A stretch of 64,000 nt of DNA from SSC3 sp963769585 (GTDB taxonomy: Bacteria; Actinomycetota; Actinomycetes; Propionibacteriales; Nocardioidaceae), in assembly GCA_963769585.1 (NCBI GenBank), contig CAVYMJ010000001.1:744001-808000 (forward strand), given 5' to 3'. The notes under the pieces were generated by a model that saw nothing but the letters and a program-made list of their open reading frames with translations, did not search any database and was not told the origin of the DNA. Positions 25,864 through 33,548 of this stretch are shown one piece after another. Both the position numbers and the translations under genes were made by a program. Each line of letters starts with the position of its first letter. Position 1 is the first letter of the stretch.

Positions 25864-27216
25864 ATGTCGGTGCCGGAGCTGCTTCCGCTGCTGGCATGGG
25901 GCGAGATCGATTGGACGCTGCGCGACCTGAACACGGTCGGTGACTGGATCGCCTTCACCTCTATCCCCGTCTTCACCGCCACCGTCGGATGGTTGATCAA
26001 CTGGACCGGCCTGATCATGCTTTTCAACCCGGTCTACTTCCGCGGGTTCAAGGTCCCCGGGATGGCGGACCTGGCCAAGCTGGCCCCCCGCAAGCTCCAG
26101 GAGGTTCCTGGCATCCTCCAGGGCGGTGTCGGCTGGCAGGGAATCGTCCCGGCCCGAGCGGCCAAGATGGGCAGCATCGCCGTCGACAAGGCGATCGCCA
26201 AGCTCGGTACGCCGGGCGAGTTCTACCAGCAGCTCGAGCCGGACAAGATCGCCGAACACATCGTGAAGATCTTCGAGCCGGAGATCCCCGAGCTCGTCGA
26301 CGACGTGATGCGACGAGGAAACCCGGGCTTCTGGCGCGACGTTCCCCAGGCGGGGAAGCGCGCGATCTTCGCCCGCGTCCAGCATCAGCTCCCCTCGGTG
26401 GTCAAGACGGTCACCGACGAGATCGGTACCCACATCGACCAGCTGCTTGACCCGAAGATCATGGTTATCGACCACTTCGAGAAGAACCCGGGTCTGGTCG
26501 TACGGATCTTCAAGGAGTTCGGCCAGCGTGAGCTCGGGCTGATGGTGACCTTCGGGTTCATCTTCGGCTTCCTGCTTGGCATCCCGGTAGCGCTCGCCGA
26601 CCACTGGTTCCACCAGTGGTGGCTCCTCCCGGTGCTCGGCGTCTTCGTCGGTTGGACCACCAACTTCCTCGGGATGTGGCTCATCTTCGAGCCACCGAGG
26701 CCGACGCGGAAGTTCGGCGTCATGTTCCACGGGCTCTTCCTGCGCAGACAGAACGAGGCCGCGGAGGTCTACGCCCGGATCATCGCCGAGGACGTGATCA
26801 CCCTGGAGCGGATCGGCGACTTTCTGCTCGACGGGCCGCGCGGGGACCGCACCCGACAGATGCTGGCGGCTGCGCTCGGTCCCGCGATCGACAAGGCAGC
26901 CGGGCCGGTCCGCGGCGCCGCCCGCGTGGCGATCGGCCGTCGCGCCTACGACAACATCAAGGACACCTTCGCCTCCGAGGCCGTGGACCGCACGATCACG
27001 CCGTTCAAGGACGAGGTGTTCTCCCGGCAGCAGGCCGAGAAGATTCGGGTGCTGGTCGCGGCGCGGACCAAGGAGCTTCCGCCGGAGGACTTCGTGGAGA
27101 TGATGCGCTCGGCGATCAAGGAAGACGAGTGGATGCTGTACGCCCATGGCGCGATCATGGGACTGGCCGGTGGCTTCCTCCACCTGACGATCTTCGGAGT
27201 AGGCGGCGGCGGATGA
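25864..27216 (+). CDS. DUF445-family membrane protein
   Basis: A 450-residue protein of the DUF445 (YjiN-like) family, of unknown function. The same motif GW-x2-N-x2-G-x4-F-x-P appears twice, at residues 42-56 and 263-277, each in a membrane segment, which suggests an internal duplication. The stretch between (about 80-220) is a long amphipathic helical region with alternating charged and hydrophobic residues; the C-terminus ends in a third span (HGAIMGLAGGFLHLTIFG). A GAGGGTGG site precedes ATG 25864. A palindromic operator candidate lies upstream, and an Abi-alpha-like gene follows after 19 bases, probably in one operon. Confidence 0.75.
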   Translation: MSVPELLPLLAWGEIDWTLRDLNTVGDWIAFTSIPVFTATVGWLINWTGLIMLFNPVYFRGFKVPGMADLAKLAPRKLQEVPGILQGGVGWQGIVPARAAKMGSIAVDKAIAKLGTPGEFYQQLEPDKIAEHIVKIFEPEIPELVDDVMRRGNPGFWRDVPQAGKRAIFARVQHQLPSVVKTVTDEIGTHIDQLLDPKIMVIDHFEKNPGLVVRIFKEFGQRELGLMVTFGFIFGFLLGIPVALADHWFHQWWLLPVLGVFVGWTTNFLGMWLIFEPPRPTRKFGVMFHGLFLRRQNEAAEVYARIIAEDVITLERIGDFLLDGPRGDRTRQMLAAALGPAIDKAAGPVRGAARVAIGRRAYDNIKDTFASEAVDRTITPFKDEVFSRQQAEKIRVLVAARTKELPPEDFVEMMRSAIKEDEWMLYAHGAIMGLAGGFLHLTIFGVGGGG

Positions 27217-27235
27217 CCAGGGCATCGGAGGCATC

Positions 27236-28132
27236 ATGAACGACGAGCGGCTGCCCACTCGGGCTGGCGAGACTCCGGCGATGGACGCGCTACCCGGGCT
27301 GATGCGCATTGCCGCCACCTCGTGGCTGCGCACCACCGAATGGGGCGTCGTCGCCTCGGTCAAGGGGGCGCGCGCGCTGCTCAAGGCAGCGTCGAGCCCG
27401 TCGAACGCCATGGAGTTCGCCCAGGGCGTGGTCAACGCCTCCAGCGTGGTCGCCGACCTTGCCAAGGCGCTCAGCTCTGGCGTCCCGATCCCGCAGGCCG
27501 TCGTGGAGGTCAGTGCGGCCATTTCCGGGCCGCAGCAGGCGGCGGCGCAGAACGGTGCGCGCAACCGGCAGGAGCGGGTCGCGGCCTCGCTGCGCGAGCA
27601 GGGCGAAGAGCTCCTGATGAGGTCTCGCGACGTGTGGAACGACGACCAGGGCCACCCGGCGTACGCGCGCATCCTGTCCGAGCTGGCGCCTGACGAGGGT
27701 CGCATCCTGCTCCTCCTCATGCGGGACGGGCCGCAGCCCTCGATCGACGTGCGCACCGGAGGGCCGGTCGGCATGGTCAGCTCCAGGCTGGTCAAGTCCG
27801 GCCTCACCATGATCGGAGCACGTGCCGGGACCCGGTACGTCGACCAGGTGCCGTCGTACCTGCACAACCTGTTTCGCCTCGGCATGATCTGGTTCTCCCG
27901 GGAGCAGCTCAACGACCCGCTCAAGTACCAGGTGGTCGAGGCCCAGCCCGACGTCCTGGAAGCCATGCACTCGGTCCGGTCGGCGAAGGTGGTCCGCCGC
28001 AGCATCCACCTGACGCCCTTCGGCGAGGACTTCTGTCGCGCTGTCCTGGCGCCGGCCGACAAGCTCGTCGACCTCCCGGAGCACGCTGCCCCCAGGACCG
28101 GGGAGGCGGGCGAGCCGCCGTCGGCGCTCTAG
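27236..28132 (+). CDS. Abi-alpha (DUF4393)-like protein
   Basis: A 298-residue soluble protein. The C-terminal 180 residues look like the Abi-alpha/DUF4393 family: HPAYARILSELAPDEGRILLL, then YLHNLFRLGMIWFSREQL and SIHLTPFGEDFCRAV. The family was named from an abortive-infection (phage defence) protein, but most members have no known function, so defence is only a possibility. The N-terminal 100 residues are amphipathic and Ala-rich (SVKGARALLKAASSPSNAM). It follows the DUF445 gene by 19 bases with GGAGGCATC upstream of ATG 27236, so the two likely form one unit. I recall this domain only from the pattern, hence moderate confidence. Confidence 0.55.
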   Translation: MNDERLPTRAGETPAMDALPGLMRIAATSWLRTTEWGVVASVKGARALLKAASSPSNAMEFAQGVVNASSVVADLAKALSSGVPIPQAVVEVSAAISGPQQAAAQNGARNRQERVAASLREQGEELLMRSRDVWNDDQGHPAYARILSELAPDEGRILLLLMRDGPQPSIDVRTGGPVGMVSSRLVKSGLTMIGARAGTRYVDQVPSYLHNLFRLGMIWFSREQLNDPLKYQVVEAQPDVLEAMHSVRSAKVVRRSIHLTPFGEDFCRAVLAPADKLVDLPEHAAPRTGEAGEPPSAL

Positions 28133-28147
28133 CCGAGGATTCCCAGA

Positions 28148-28168
28148 GTTGAGTGGAACAGACTCAAC
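28148..28168. promoter_or_regulatory. HAIR element (HspR operator) upstream of clpB
   Basis: GTTGAGT - 7 bases - ACTCAAC, a perfect inverted repeat matching the HAIR consensus except for the outermost base of each arm. It lies 53 bases before the clpB GTG. Its arms match those of the dnaK site, which supports co-regulation by HspR. Confidence 0.85.
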
Positions 28169-28221
28169 TTTGTAGGCGTTGATAGTGGGTGTCAGGACCG
28201 ACGAGGGAGGGAGGCACCCGC

Positions 28222-30801
28222 GTGGATGCATCGAAGTTCACCAAGCGCAGCCAAGAGGCGATCAACGCCGCCATCCAGAGCGCCGTCGCCGCTGGGCACG
28301 CCCAGGTCGAGGCGGTGCACCTGCTTGCCGCGTTGCTGAGCCAGACCGACGGCATCATCCATCCGCTCCTGGAGGCCACCGGTGCCTCCCCGGTGACGAT
28401 CCAGGTCGCCGTCGATGCCGAGCTGCACAAGCTCGCAGCCGCGAGCGGGTCGACGGTCAGCGCTCCGTCGTACTCACGCGCCGCCCTGCAGGTGCTCCAG
28501 CTCGCCCAGGACATCGGAGCCGAGCTGAAGGACGACTTCACCTCGACCGAGACCATCCTGATCGCGGTGGCCACGGTCGACTCGCCTGCTGCGACGGTGC
28601 TGAGGTCGAACGGTGCGACGGCGGAGGCGCTCCGGTCGGCGATGACGACCGTGCGCGGCTCGGTAAGGGTGACCAGCCAGGACCCGGAGTCGAGCTTCCA
28701 GGCGCTGGAGAAGTACGCAGTGGACCTGACCGCCCGAGCCCGCGAGGGTCGGATGGACCCGGTGATCGGTCGGGACGCCGAGATCCGCCGCGTGATCCAG
28801 GTGCTGTCGCGCCGTACCAAGAACAACCCGGTGCTGATCGGCGAGCCCGGCGTCGGCAAGACCGCGGTCGTCGAGGGGCTCGCCCAGCGCGTGGTCAGTG
28901 GCGACGTTCCCGACTCCCTCAAGGGGAAGCGGGTGATGTCGCTCGACCTGGCGGCGATGGTCGCGGGTGCGAAGTACCGCGGCGAGTTCGAGGAGCGACT
29001 CAAGGCGGTGCTCACCGAGATCAAGGACGCCGAGGGCCGGATCGTCACCTTCATCGACGAGCTGCACACCGTCGTCGGGGCCGGTGCTGGCGGCGACTCC
29101 GCGATGGACGCAGGCAACATGCTCAAGCCGATGCTGGCTCGCGGCGAGCTGCACATGATCGGCGCCACGACGCTGGACGAGTACCGCGAGCGGATCGAGA
29201 AGGACCCCGCCCTCGAGCGCCGCTTCCAGCAGGTCTACGTCGACGAGCCCTCGGTCGAGGACACCATCCAGATCCTGCGTGGCATCCAGGAGAAGTACGA
29301 GGCCCACCACGGCGTACGGATCACCGACGCAGCCCTGGTCGCCGCCGCGACCCTCTCGGACCGCTACATCAGCGGTCGCCAGCTCCCCGACAAGGCGATC
29401 GACCTCATCGACGAGGCTTCCTCGCGACTGCGGATGGAGCACGAGTCCTCTCCCGAGGAGATCGACCAGCTCCGTCGTGCCGTCAACCGGCTCAAGATGG
29501 AGGAGTTCGCGCTCGCCAAGGAGACCGACGAGGGCTCCAAGGAGCGGCTGGCCAGCCTGCGTAAGGACCTCGCCGACAAGGAGGAAGAGCTGCGTGCGCT
29601 GGATGCTCGCTGGGAGCGCGAGAAGTCCACCCTCGAAGGCGAGGGCGAGCTCCGCCGCGAACTCGACGCCCTTCGGATCGAGGCAGACCGGCTGCTGCGT
29701 GATGGCAAGCTCGAGGAAGCCAGCGAGATCAACTACGGCAAGGTCCCCGAGCTCGCGAGGAGGCTTGCCGAACTGGAGAAGGTCGACCACCTGGGCATCG
29801 AGCCGCTGGTCGGCGACGAGGTGGGACCCGAGGAGATCGCCGACGTGGTCGAAGCCTGGACCGGGATCCCTACCGGCCGGCTGCTCGAAGGGGAGACCGC
29901 CAAGCTGCTGCGCATGGAGGAGGTGATCGGCCAGCGGCTGATCGGCCAGAAGGCAGCAGTCAACGCGGTCGCCGACGCCGTACGACGGTCGCGGGCCGGT
30001 ATCTCCGACCCGAACCGACCGACCGGGAGCTTCCTCTTCCTGGGGCCGACCGGCGTCGGCAAGACCGAGCTCGCCAAGGCGCTGGCCGACTTCCTGTTCG
30101 ACGACGAGCATGCGATGGTGCGCATCGACATGAGCGAGTACTCCGAGAAGCACTCGGTGTCGCGGCTGGTCGGGGCGCCTCCCGGCTATGTGGGGTACGA
30201 CGAGGGTGGGCAGCTCACCGAAGCCGTCCGGCGCCGCCCCTACTCCGTCGTGCTGCTCGACGAGGTGGAGAAGGCACACCCGGAGGTCTTCGACATCCTG
30301 CTGCAGGTGCTCGACGACGGCCGGCTGACCGACGGTCAGGGCCGAACGGTCGACTTCCGCAACGTCGTCCTGATCCTGACCAGCAACCTAGGCTCGGCCT
30401 ACCTGGTGGACCCCACGCTGGACGCGGACAAGAAGCGCGAGTCGGTGATGGCGCTGCTGCGGCAGGCCTTCAAGCCGGAGTTCCTCAACCGGCTCGACGA
30501 GACCGTGCTCTTCGACGCGCTCACCAAGGACGACCTGACCCACATCGTCGATCTGCAGCTGGAGCTCCTCGCTGCCCGCCTGGCCCCGCGGCGGATCACG
30601 CTGGAGGTCACCGAGTCTGCCCAGGAGTGGCTGGCCGAGACCGGCTTCGACCCGGCGTACGGCGCCCGCCCGCTCAAGCGGCTGATCCAGTCCGCGATCG
30701 GCGACCCTCTGGCGAAGATGCTGATCGGAGGCGAGGTCAACGACGGCCAGCACGTCGTGGTGGACACCGGCGTCGAGGGGCTCTCGCTGAAGCGCTCGTA
30801 A
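28222..30801 (+). CDS. clpB: ATP-dependent disaggregase ClpB
   Basis: An 859-residue Hsp100 chaperone: N-terminal Clp domain (DASKFTKRSQEAINAAI), first AAA+ module with Walker A GEPGVGKTA and Walker B VTFIDELHTVVGAG, the long coiled-coil middle domain (about residues 400-520, rich in Glu/Lys/Arg), and second AAA+ module with GPTGVGKTELAKALA. It works with DnaK to dissolve aggregates. I chose GTG 28222, preceded by a GAGGGAGGGAGG site; an in-frame GTG at 28189 is less likely because it would place the ribosome site inside the coding region. HspR control is indicated by the HAIR element upstream. Confidence 0.96.
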   Translation: MDASKFTKRSQEAINAAIQSAVAAGHAQVEAVHLLAALLSQTDGIIHPLLEATGASPVTIQVAVDAELHKLAAASGSTVSAPSYSRAALQVLQLAQDIGAELKDDFTSTETILIAVATVDSPAATVLRSNGATAEALRSAMTTVRGSVRVTSQDPESSFQALEKYAVDLTARAREGRMDPVIGRDAEIRRVIQVLSRRTKNNPVLIGEPGVGKTAVVEGLAQRVVSGDVPDSLKGKRVMSLDLAAMVAGAKYRGEFEERLKAVLTEIKDAEGRIVTFIDELHTVVGAGAGGDSAMDAGNMLKPMLARGELHMIGATTLDEYRERIEKDPALERRFQQVYVDEPSVEDTIQILRGIQEKYEAHHGVRITDAALVAAATLSDRYISGRQLPDKAIDLIDEASSRLRMEHESSPEEIDQLRRAVNRLKMEEFALAKETDEGSKERLASLRKDLADKEEELRALDARWEREKSTLEGEGELRRELDALRIEADRLLRDGKLEEASEINYGKVPELARRLAELEKVDHLGIEPLVGDEVGPEEIADVVEAWTGIPTGRLLEGETAKLLRMEEVIGQRLIGQKAAVNAVADAVRRSRAGISDPNRPTGSFLFLGPTGVGKTELAKALADFLFDDEHAMVRIDMSEYSEKHSVSRLVGAPPGYVGYDEGGQLTEAVRRRPYSVVLLDEVEKAHPEVFDILLQVLDDGRLTDGQGRTVDFRNVVLILTSNLGSAYLVDPTLDADKKRESVMALLRQAFKPEFLNRLDETVLFDALTKDDLTHIVDLQLELLAARLAPRRITLEVTESAQEWLAETGFDPAYGARPLKRLIQSAIGDPLAKMLIGGEVNDGQHVVVDTGVEGLSLKRS

Positions 30802-30816
30802 TGCCATGATGCGCGG

Positions 30817-32562
30817 GTGAGGTTCTTCGCGGACGCCCGCAAGCGGTGGTTCCTCCTCGCTCTGGCCTGGGTCGTGCTGGTTCTCCTCGGCTTCGGCGGC
30901 TTCGTGGAGCAGTCGCGGGTCGAGGACTCGGGCCGGTCCGTGCTCGACAACCTGTACCTCACCATGCAGCTTGCGGTGCTCTCCTACGGCGACACCTCGT
31001 CCAGCCTGAACTGGCGACTGGAGGTCGCCCGCTTCGCGGCGCCCCTGATGGCCACCGGAACCCTGATCCAGGCCGCCTCGGTGGTGTTCCGCGACCAGTT
31101 CGAACGGCTCCGGCTGCGCCGCTTCCGCGGACACACCGTGGTGTGCGGCCTCGGAGTGTCGGGGACTCGGCTCGCCCTGGCGCTGGCTGCGGAAGGGCGC
31201 CAGGTCGTCGGCGTGGATCCCAACCCGGCCGGCCCTGGCCTGGCGACTCTGAGGGCACACGACATCCCCTGCCTGGCAGGTGACCCTACGGACGGGGAGG
31301 TTCTGCACGCGGTGCGTCTCGACCGTGCGTCTGGGCTGGTCGCCCTGTGCGCCACGGACGCGCTCAACGTGGCCGTCGCGATGGCTGCGCGTCGGGTTCC
31401 TCGGCCTCGGCGCGCGGTCGACCTGCGCTGCACGGTCCACCTCGATGACGCCGAGCTCACCGAGTTCCTGCGCGGCTCAGGTCTGGGTGGCGACGAGGCG
31501 GTACGCGTCGAGTTCTTCAACCTCCACGACCGCGGTGCGCGCGCTCTGCTCGCCGAGCACCTGGTGCTCGAGCCCGGGACCACGCCGCACCTGGTCGTGG
31601 TGGGGCTTGGCCAGCTGGGCAGGTCACTGGTGGTCGCGGCGGCCCAGCAGTGGGCCGAGGTGGGAGCTGGCCGGTTGGTCGTCACCGTGGTCGACCGGGA
31701 GGCATCGTCGCGGTGGCTGAGCCTGGGTATGCAGCATCCGGGTCTGGTCGATGTGGTGGACGTGGAGCTCCTCAGCTTCGACGTGGAGGCGCCGACGCCC
31801 GCCGGTCTGGCCGAGCTCACCGAGCGCGTCACCCTGGTGCGGCCAGCCCTGGTCGCAGTCGTGCTCGACGACGAGTCGCTCGCGCTGGCGACCGGTCTCT
31901 TCCTGCAACGGCTGCTCGACGACGGCGACATCCCGGTGGTGGTCCGTACCCGGGGGGACCAGGGGCTCGGCGAGGTGGTGGCCTCGGAGGTGGCTGGGGA
32001 GCCCAGGTTCCCAGGGCTGGAGCTGTTCCCGCTGCTGGACCGGGCCTGCTCTCCCGCGCTGATCGAGGGCGGGGTCCGCGAGCAGCTCGCCCGAGCCGTC
32101 TACGAGGACCACCTGGCTCGCGCCGGGGTCCGCGGGGTGTACGAGCCACCGTGGCAGGACCTCAGCGACGAGCAGCGCGAGCTCAGCCGCGAGGCGGCCG
32201 ACGGGCTGGTCGACCAAGTGGCCGCGATCGGGTTCGAGCTGATGCCGCTGCGGCACTGGGGTGGTACCAGGGATCCGTTCAGTGCCGCGGAGGTCGAGGC
32301 GCTGGCCGAGTCGGACCACGACCGGTGGCGAGAACGCCGGGAGGCCGCCGGCTGGCGGTACGGCGAGGTGCGCGACGAGGCGCAGTTGGTCACGCCTCAG
32401 CTGGTGCCCTGGAAGGACCTCGCGCCGAAGTGGCGGGAGTACAACCTGAGCAGGATCCGGGCCATGCCGGTGCTGCTCGCGCGCGCCGGCTTCGAGCTGG
32501 CGCGCGAGGAGGTACGCGTGGCGTCCGCCGCCTCTCAGCCGGGAACCGGTCCGCCCTCGTAG
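30817..32562 (+). CDS. Channel-like TrkA-N / RyR-domain protein
   Basis: 581 residues in four parts. Residues 1-95 hold two membrane segments flanking a pore-like loop (TMQLAVLSYGD) that resembles a K+ channel filter (TVGYGD) but lacks its full signature. Residues 107-240 form a Rossmann TrkA-N/RCK fold (VVCGLGVSGTRLALALAAEG). A second Rossmann-like segment follows near residue 250 (VVVGLGQLGRSLVVAAA). Residues 444-563 form a bacterial RyR (ryanodine-receptor repeat) domain, with paired PWQDLSDEQRELSREAADGL and PWKDLAPKWREYNLSRI segments around SDHDRWRERREAAGWRYG. RCK folds bind NAD(H) or other nucleotides; the bacterial RyR role is unknown. GTG 30817 lies 15 bases after clpB, so they may be co-transcribed. 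It overlaps the convergent sulfotransferase gene by 28 bases. Confidence 0.7.
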   Translation: MRFFADARKRWFLLALAWVVLVLLGFGGFVEQSRVEDSGRSVLDNLYLTMQLAVLSYGDTSSSLNWRLEVARFAAPLMATGTLIQAASVVFRDQFERLRLRRFRGHTVVCGLGVSGTRLALALAAEGRQVVGVDPNPAGPGLATLRAHDIPCLAGDPTDGEVLHAVRLDRASGLVALCATDALNVAVAMAARRVPRPRRAVDLRCTVHLDDAELTEFLRGSGLGGDEAVRVEFFNLHDRGARALLAEHLVLEPGTTPHLVVVGLGQLGRSLVVAAAQQWAEVGAGRLVVTVVDREASSRWLSLGMQHPGLVDVVDVELLSFDVEAPTPAGLAELTERVTLVRPALVAVVLDDESLALATGLFLQRLLDDGDIPVVVRTRGDQGLGEVVASEVAGEPRFPGLELFPLLDRACSPALIEGGVREQLARAVYEDHLARAGVRGVYEPPWQDLSDEQRELSREAADGLVDQVAAIGFELMPLRHWGGTRDPFSAAEVEALAESDHDRWRERREAAGWRYGEVRDEAQLVTPQLVPWKDLAPKWREYNLSRIRAMPVLLARAGFELAREEVRVASAASQPGTGPPS

Positions 32563-33458
32563 CACCACTGGAAGGCGCCAGCGTCCGGCAGGAGCTCGCG
32601 GCCCACTTCGGCGATCGCCTTCGACATCGCCGGGGTGATGCCGTCCTCCTGGCTCACGCCGGCGCGCCCGCGCCGGATCATCGCGCCTGGTCTCAGCCAG
32701 GGGACCTGCGAGACGCTGCGCAGGTCGAACTTCTCCGAGTGCGCCTTCATCCAGCTGAACGAGGTGTACTCCAGTACCCGTTCCCAGTCGTCGCGGGACG
32801 GAGCGAAGCCCAGGAAGTCCGCGACCTTGCGGATCGAGCCGCCGTGATCGGCGACCATGTCGGAGTAGTGCAGCATCAAGACTCGGGCATCGTGTCGATG
32901 GGGCCACCACCGCGCCACGAAGTCGAAGACTCTGGGCCCGAAGGTAGGCAGTCCGAGGTCGTCGAAGAAGTCCGCGAAGGTCGGGTAGGTGAGCATGTCG
33001 CCCGGGAGCCCCCACTGCTCGATGAACTCCGGCGTGTGACTTGCCAGGAACGGGCGGACGGAGGCCACGACCTCGTCCGGGTTGCGGACCACGACCACGT
33101 ACCTCACGTCAGAGCCCTCGCCCCGGGGCCAGAACGGCAGGACGCCCGGGGCGGCATGGGTCTTGAATGCTCGCCGTCGGTCCGCCGGCAGCTGGTCGAT
33201 GGCAGCGGTCAGGACCTCAAGCGAGTGGGCGGGGGAGGGACAGGCCTCCAGCCACGGCACCTCGGCGTACACGTCGAGGAAGTCGGGGTCACCGCTGCTG
33301 CGCAGCTGGTGCACGATGTTCATCGTCCAGGTCGTCCCGCTCTTGGGCGGGACCGAGATGACGATGTCGCCGTTCCGCCAGGCGATGTGCTGCTGAACCC
33401 GCCGGTCGATCCACGGAGGTCCGCTCTCCGGCTCTTCTAGGGTGTCGGGATCGGCCAT
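32535..33458 (-). CDS. Sulfotransferase-domain protein
   Basis: A 307-residue cytosolic sulfotransferase of the SULT-like branch: 5'-phosphosulfate loop VPPKSGTTWTMNIVHQL (about residues 35-50), 3'-phosphate motif VVVRNPDEVVASVRPF, and the C-terminal GxxxW-like region (GVSQEDGITPAMSKAIAE). The acceptor is unknown. ATG 33458 is chosen; an upstream frame to 33506 adds an Ala-rich leader. No strong ribosome site is visible for either. It lies 90 bases downstream of paaZ on the same strand, but with no functional link to phenylacetate known. Its 3' end overlaps the RyR-domain gene. Confidence 0.85.
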   Translation of the reverse strand: MADPDTLEEPESGPPWIDRRVQQHIAWRNGDIVISVPPKSGTTWTMNIVHQLRSSGDPDFLDVYAEVPWLEACPSPAHSLEVLTAAIDQLPADRRRAFKTHAAPGVLPFWPRGEGSDVRYVVVVRNPDEVVASVRPFLASHTPEFIEQWGLPGDMLTYPTFADFFDDLGLPTFGPRVFDFVARWWPHRHDARVLMLHYSDMVADHGGSIRKVADFLGFAPSRDDWERVLEYTSFSWMKAHSEKFDLRSVSQVPWLRPGAMIRRGRAGVSQEDGITPAMSKAIAEVGRELLPDAGAFQWCYEGGPVPG

Positions 33459-33548
33459 CGCGCCAGCGTACGCACTCTCAGCAGCATCCGCAGGCCTCGC
33501 GGTCACCGGCTGGCCCGGCGGGCGCCTGGACCCTTCGCTGCCGCGAGG

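Noticed and set aside
25489..28062. An 857-codon open frame on the minus strand
   Set aside because: It is antisense to hspR, DUF445 and Abi-alpha genes, has no protein family match by eye and is rich in Arg/Ser/Asp runs typical of GC-rich shadow frames.
28474..30279. A 601-codon open frame on the minus strand over clpB
   Set aside because: clpB is certain, so the antisense frame is a by-product of its GC-rich third positions.
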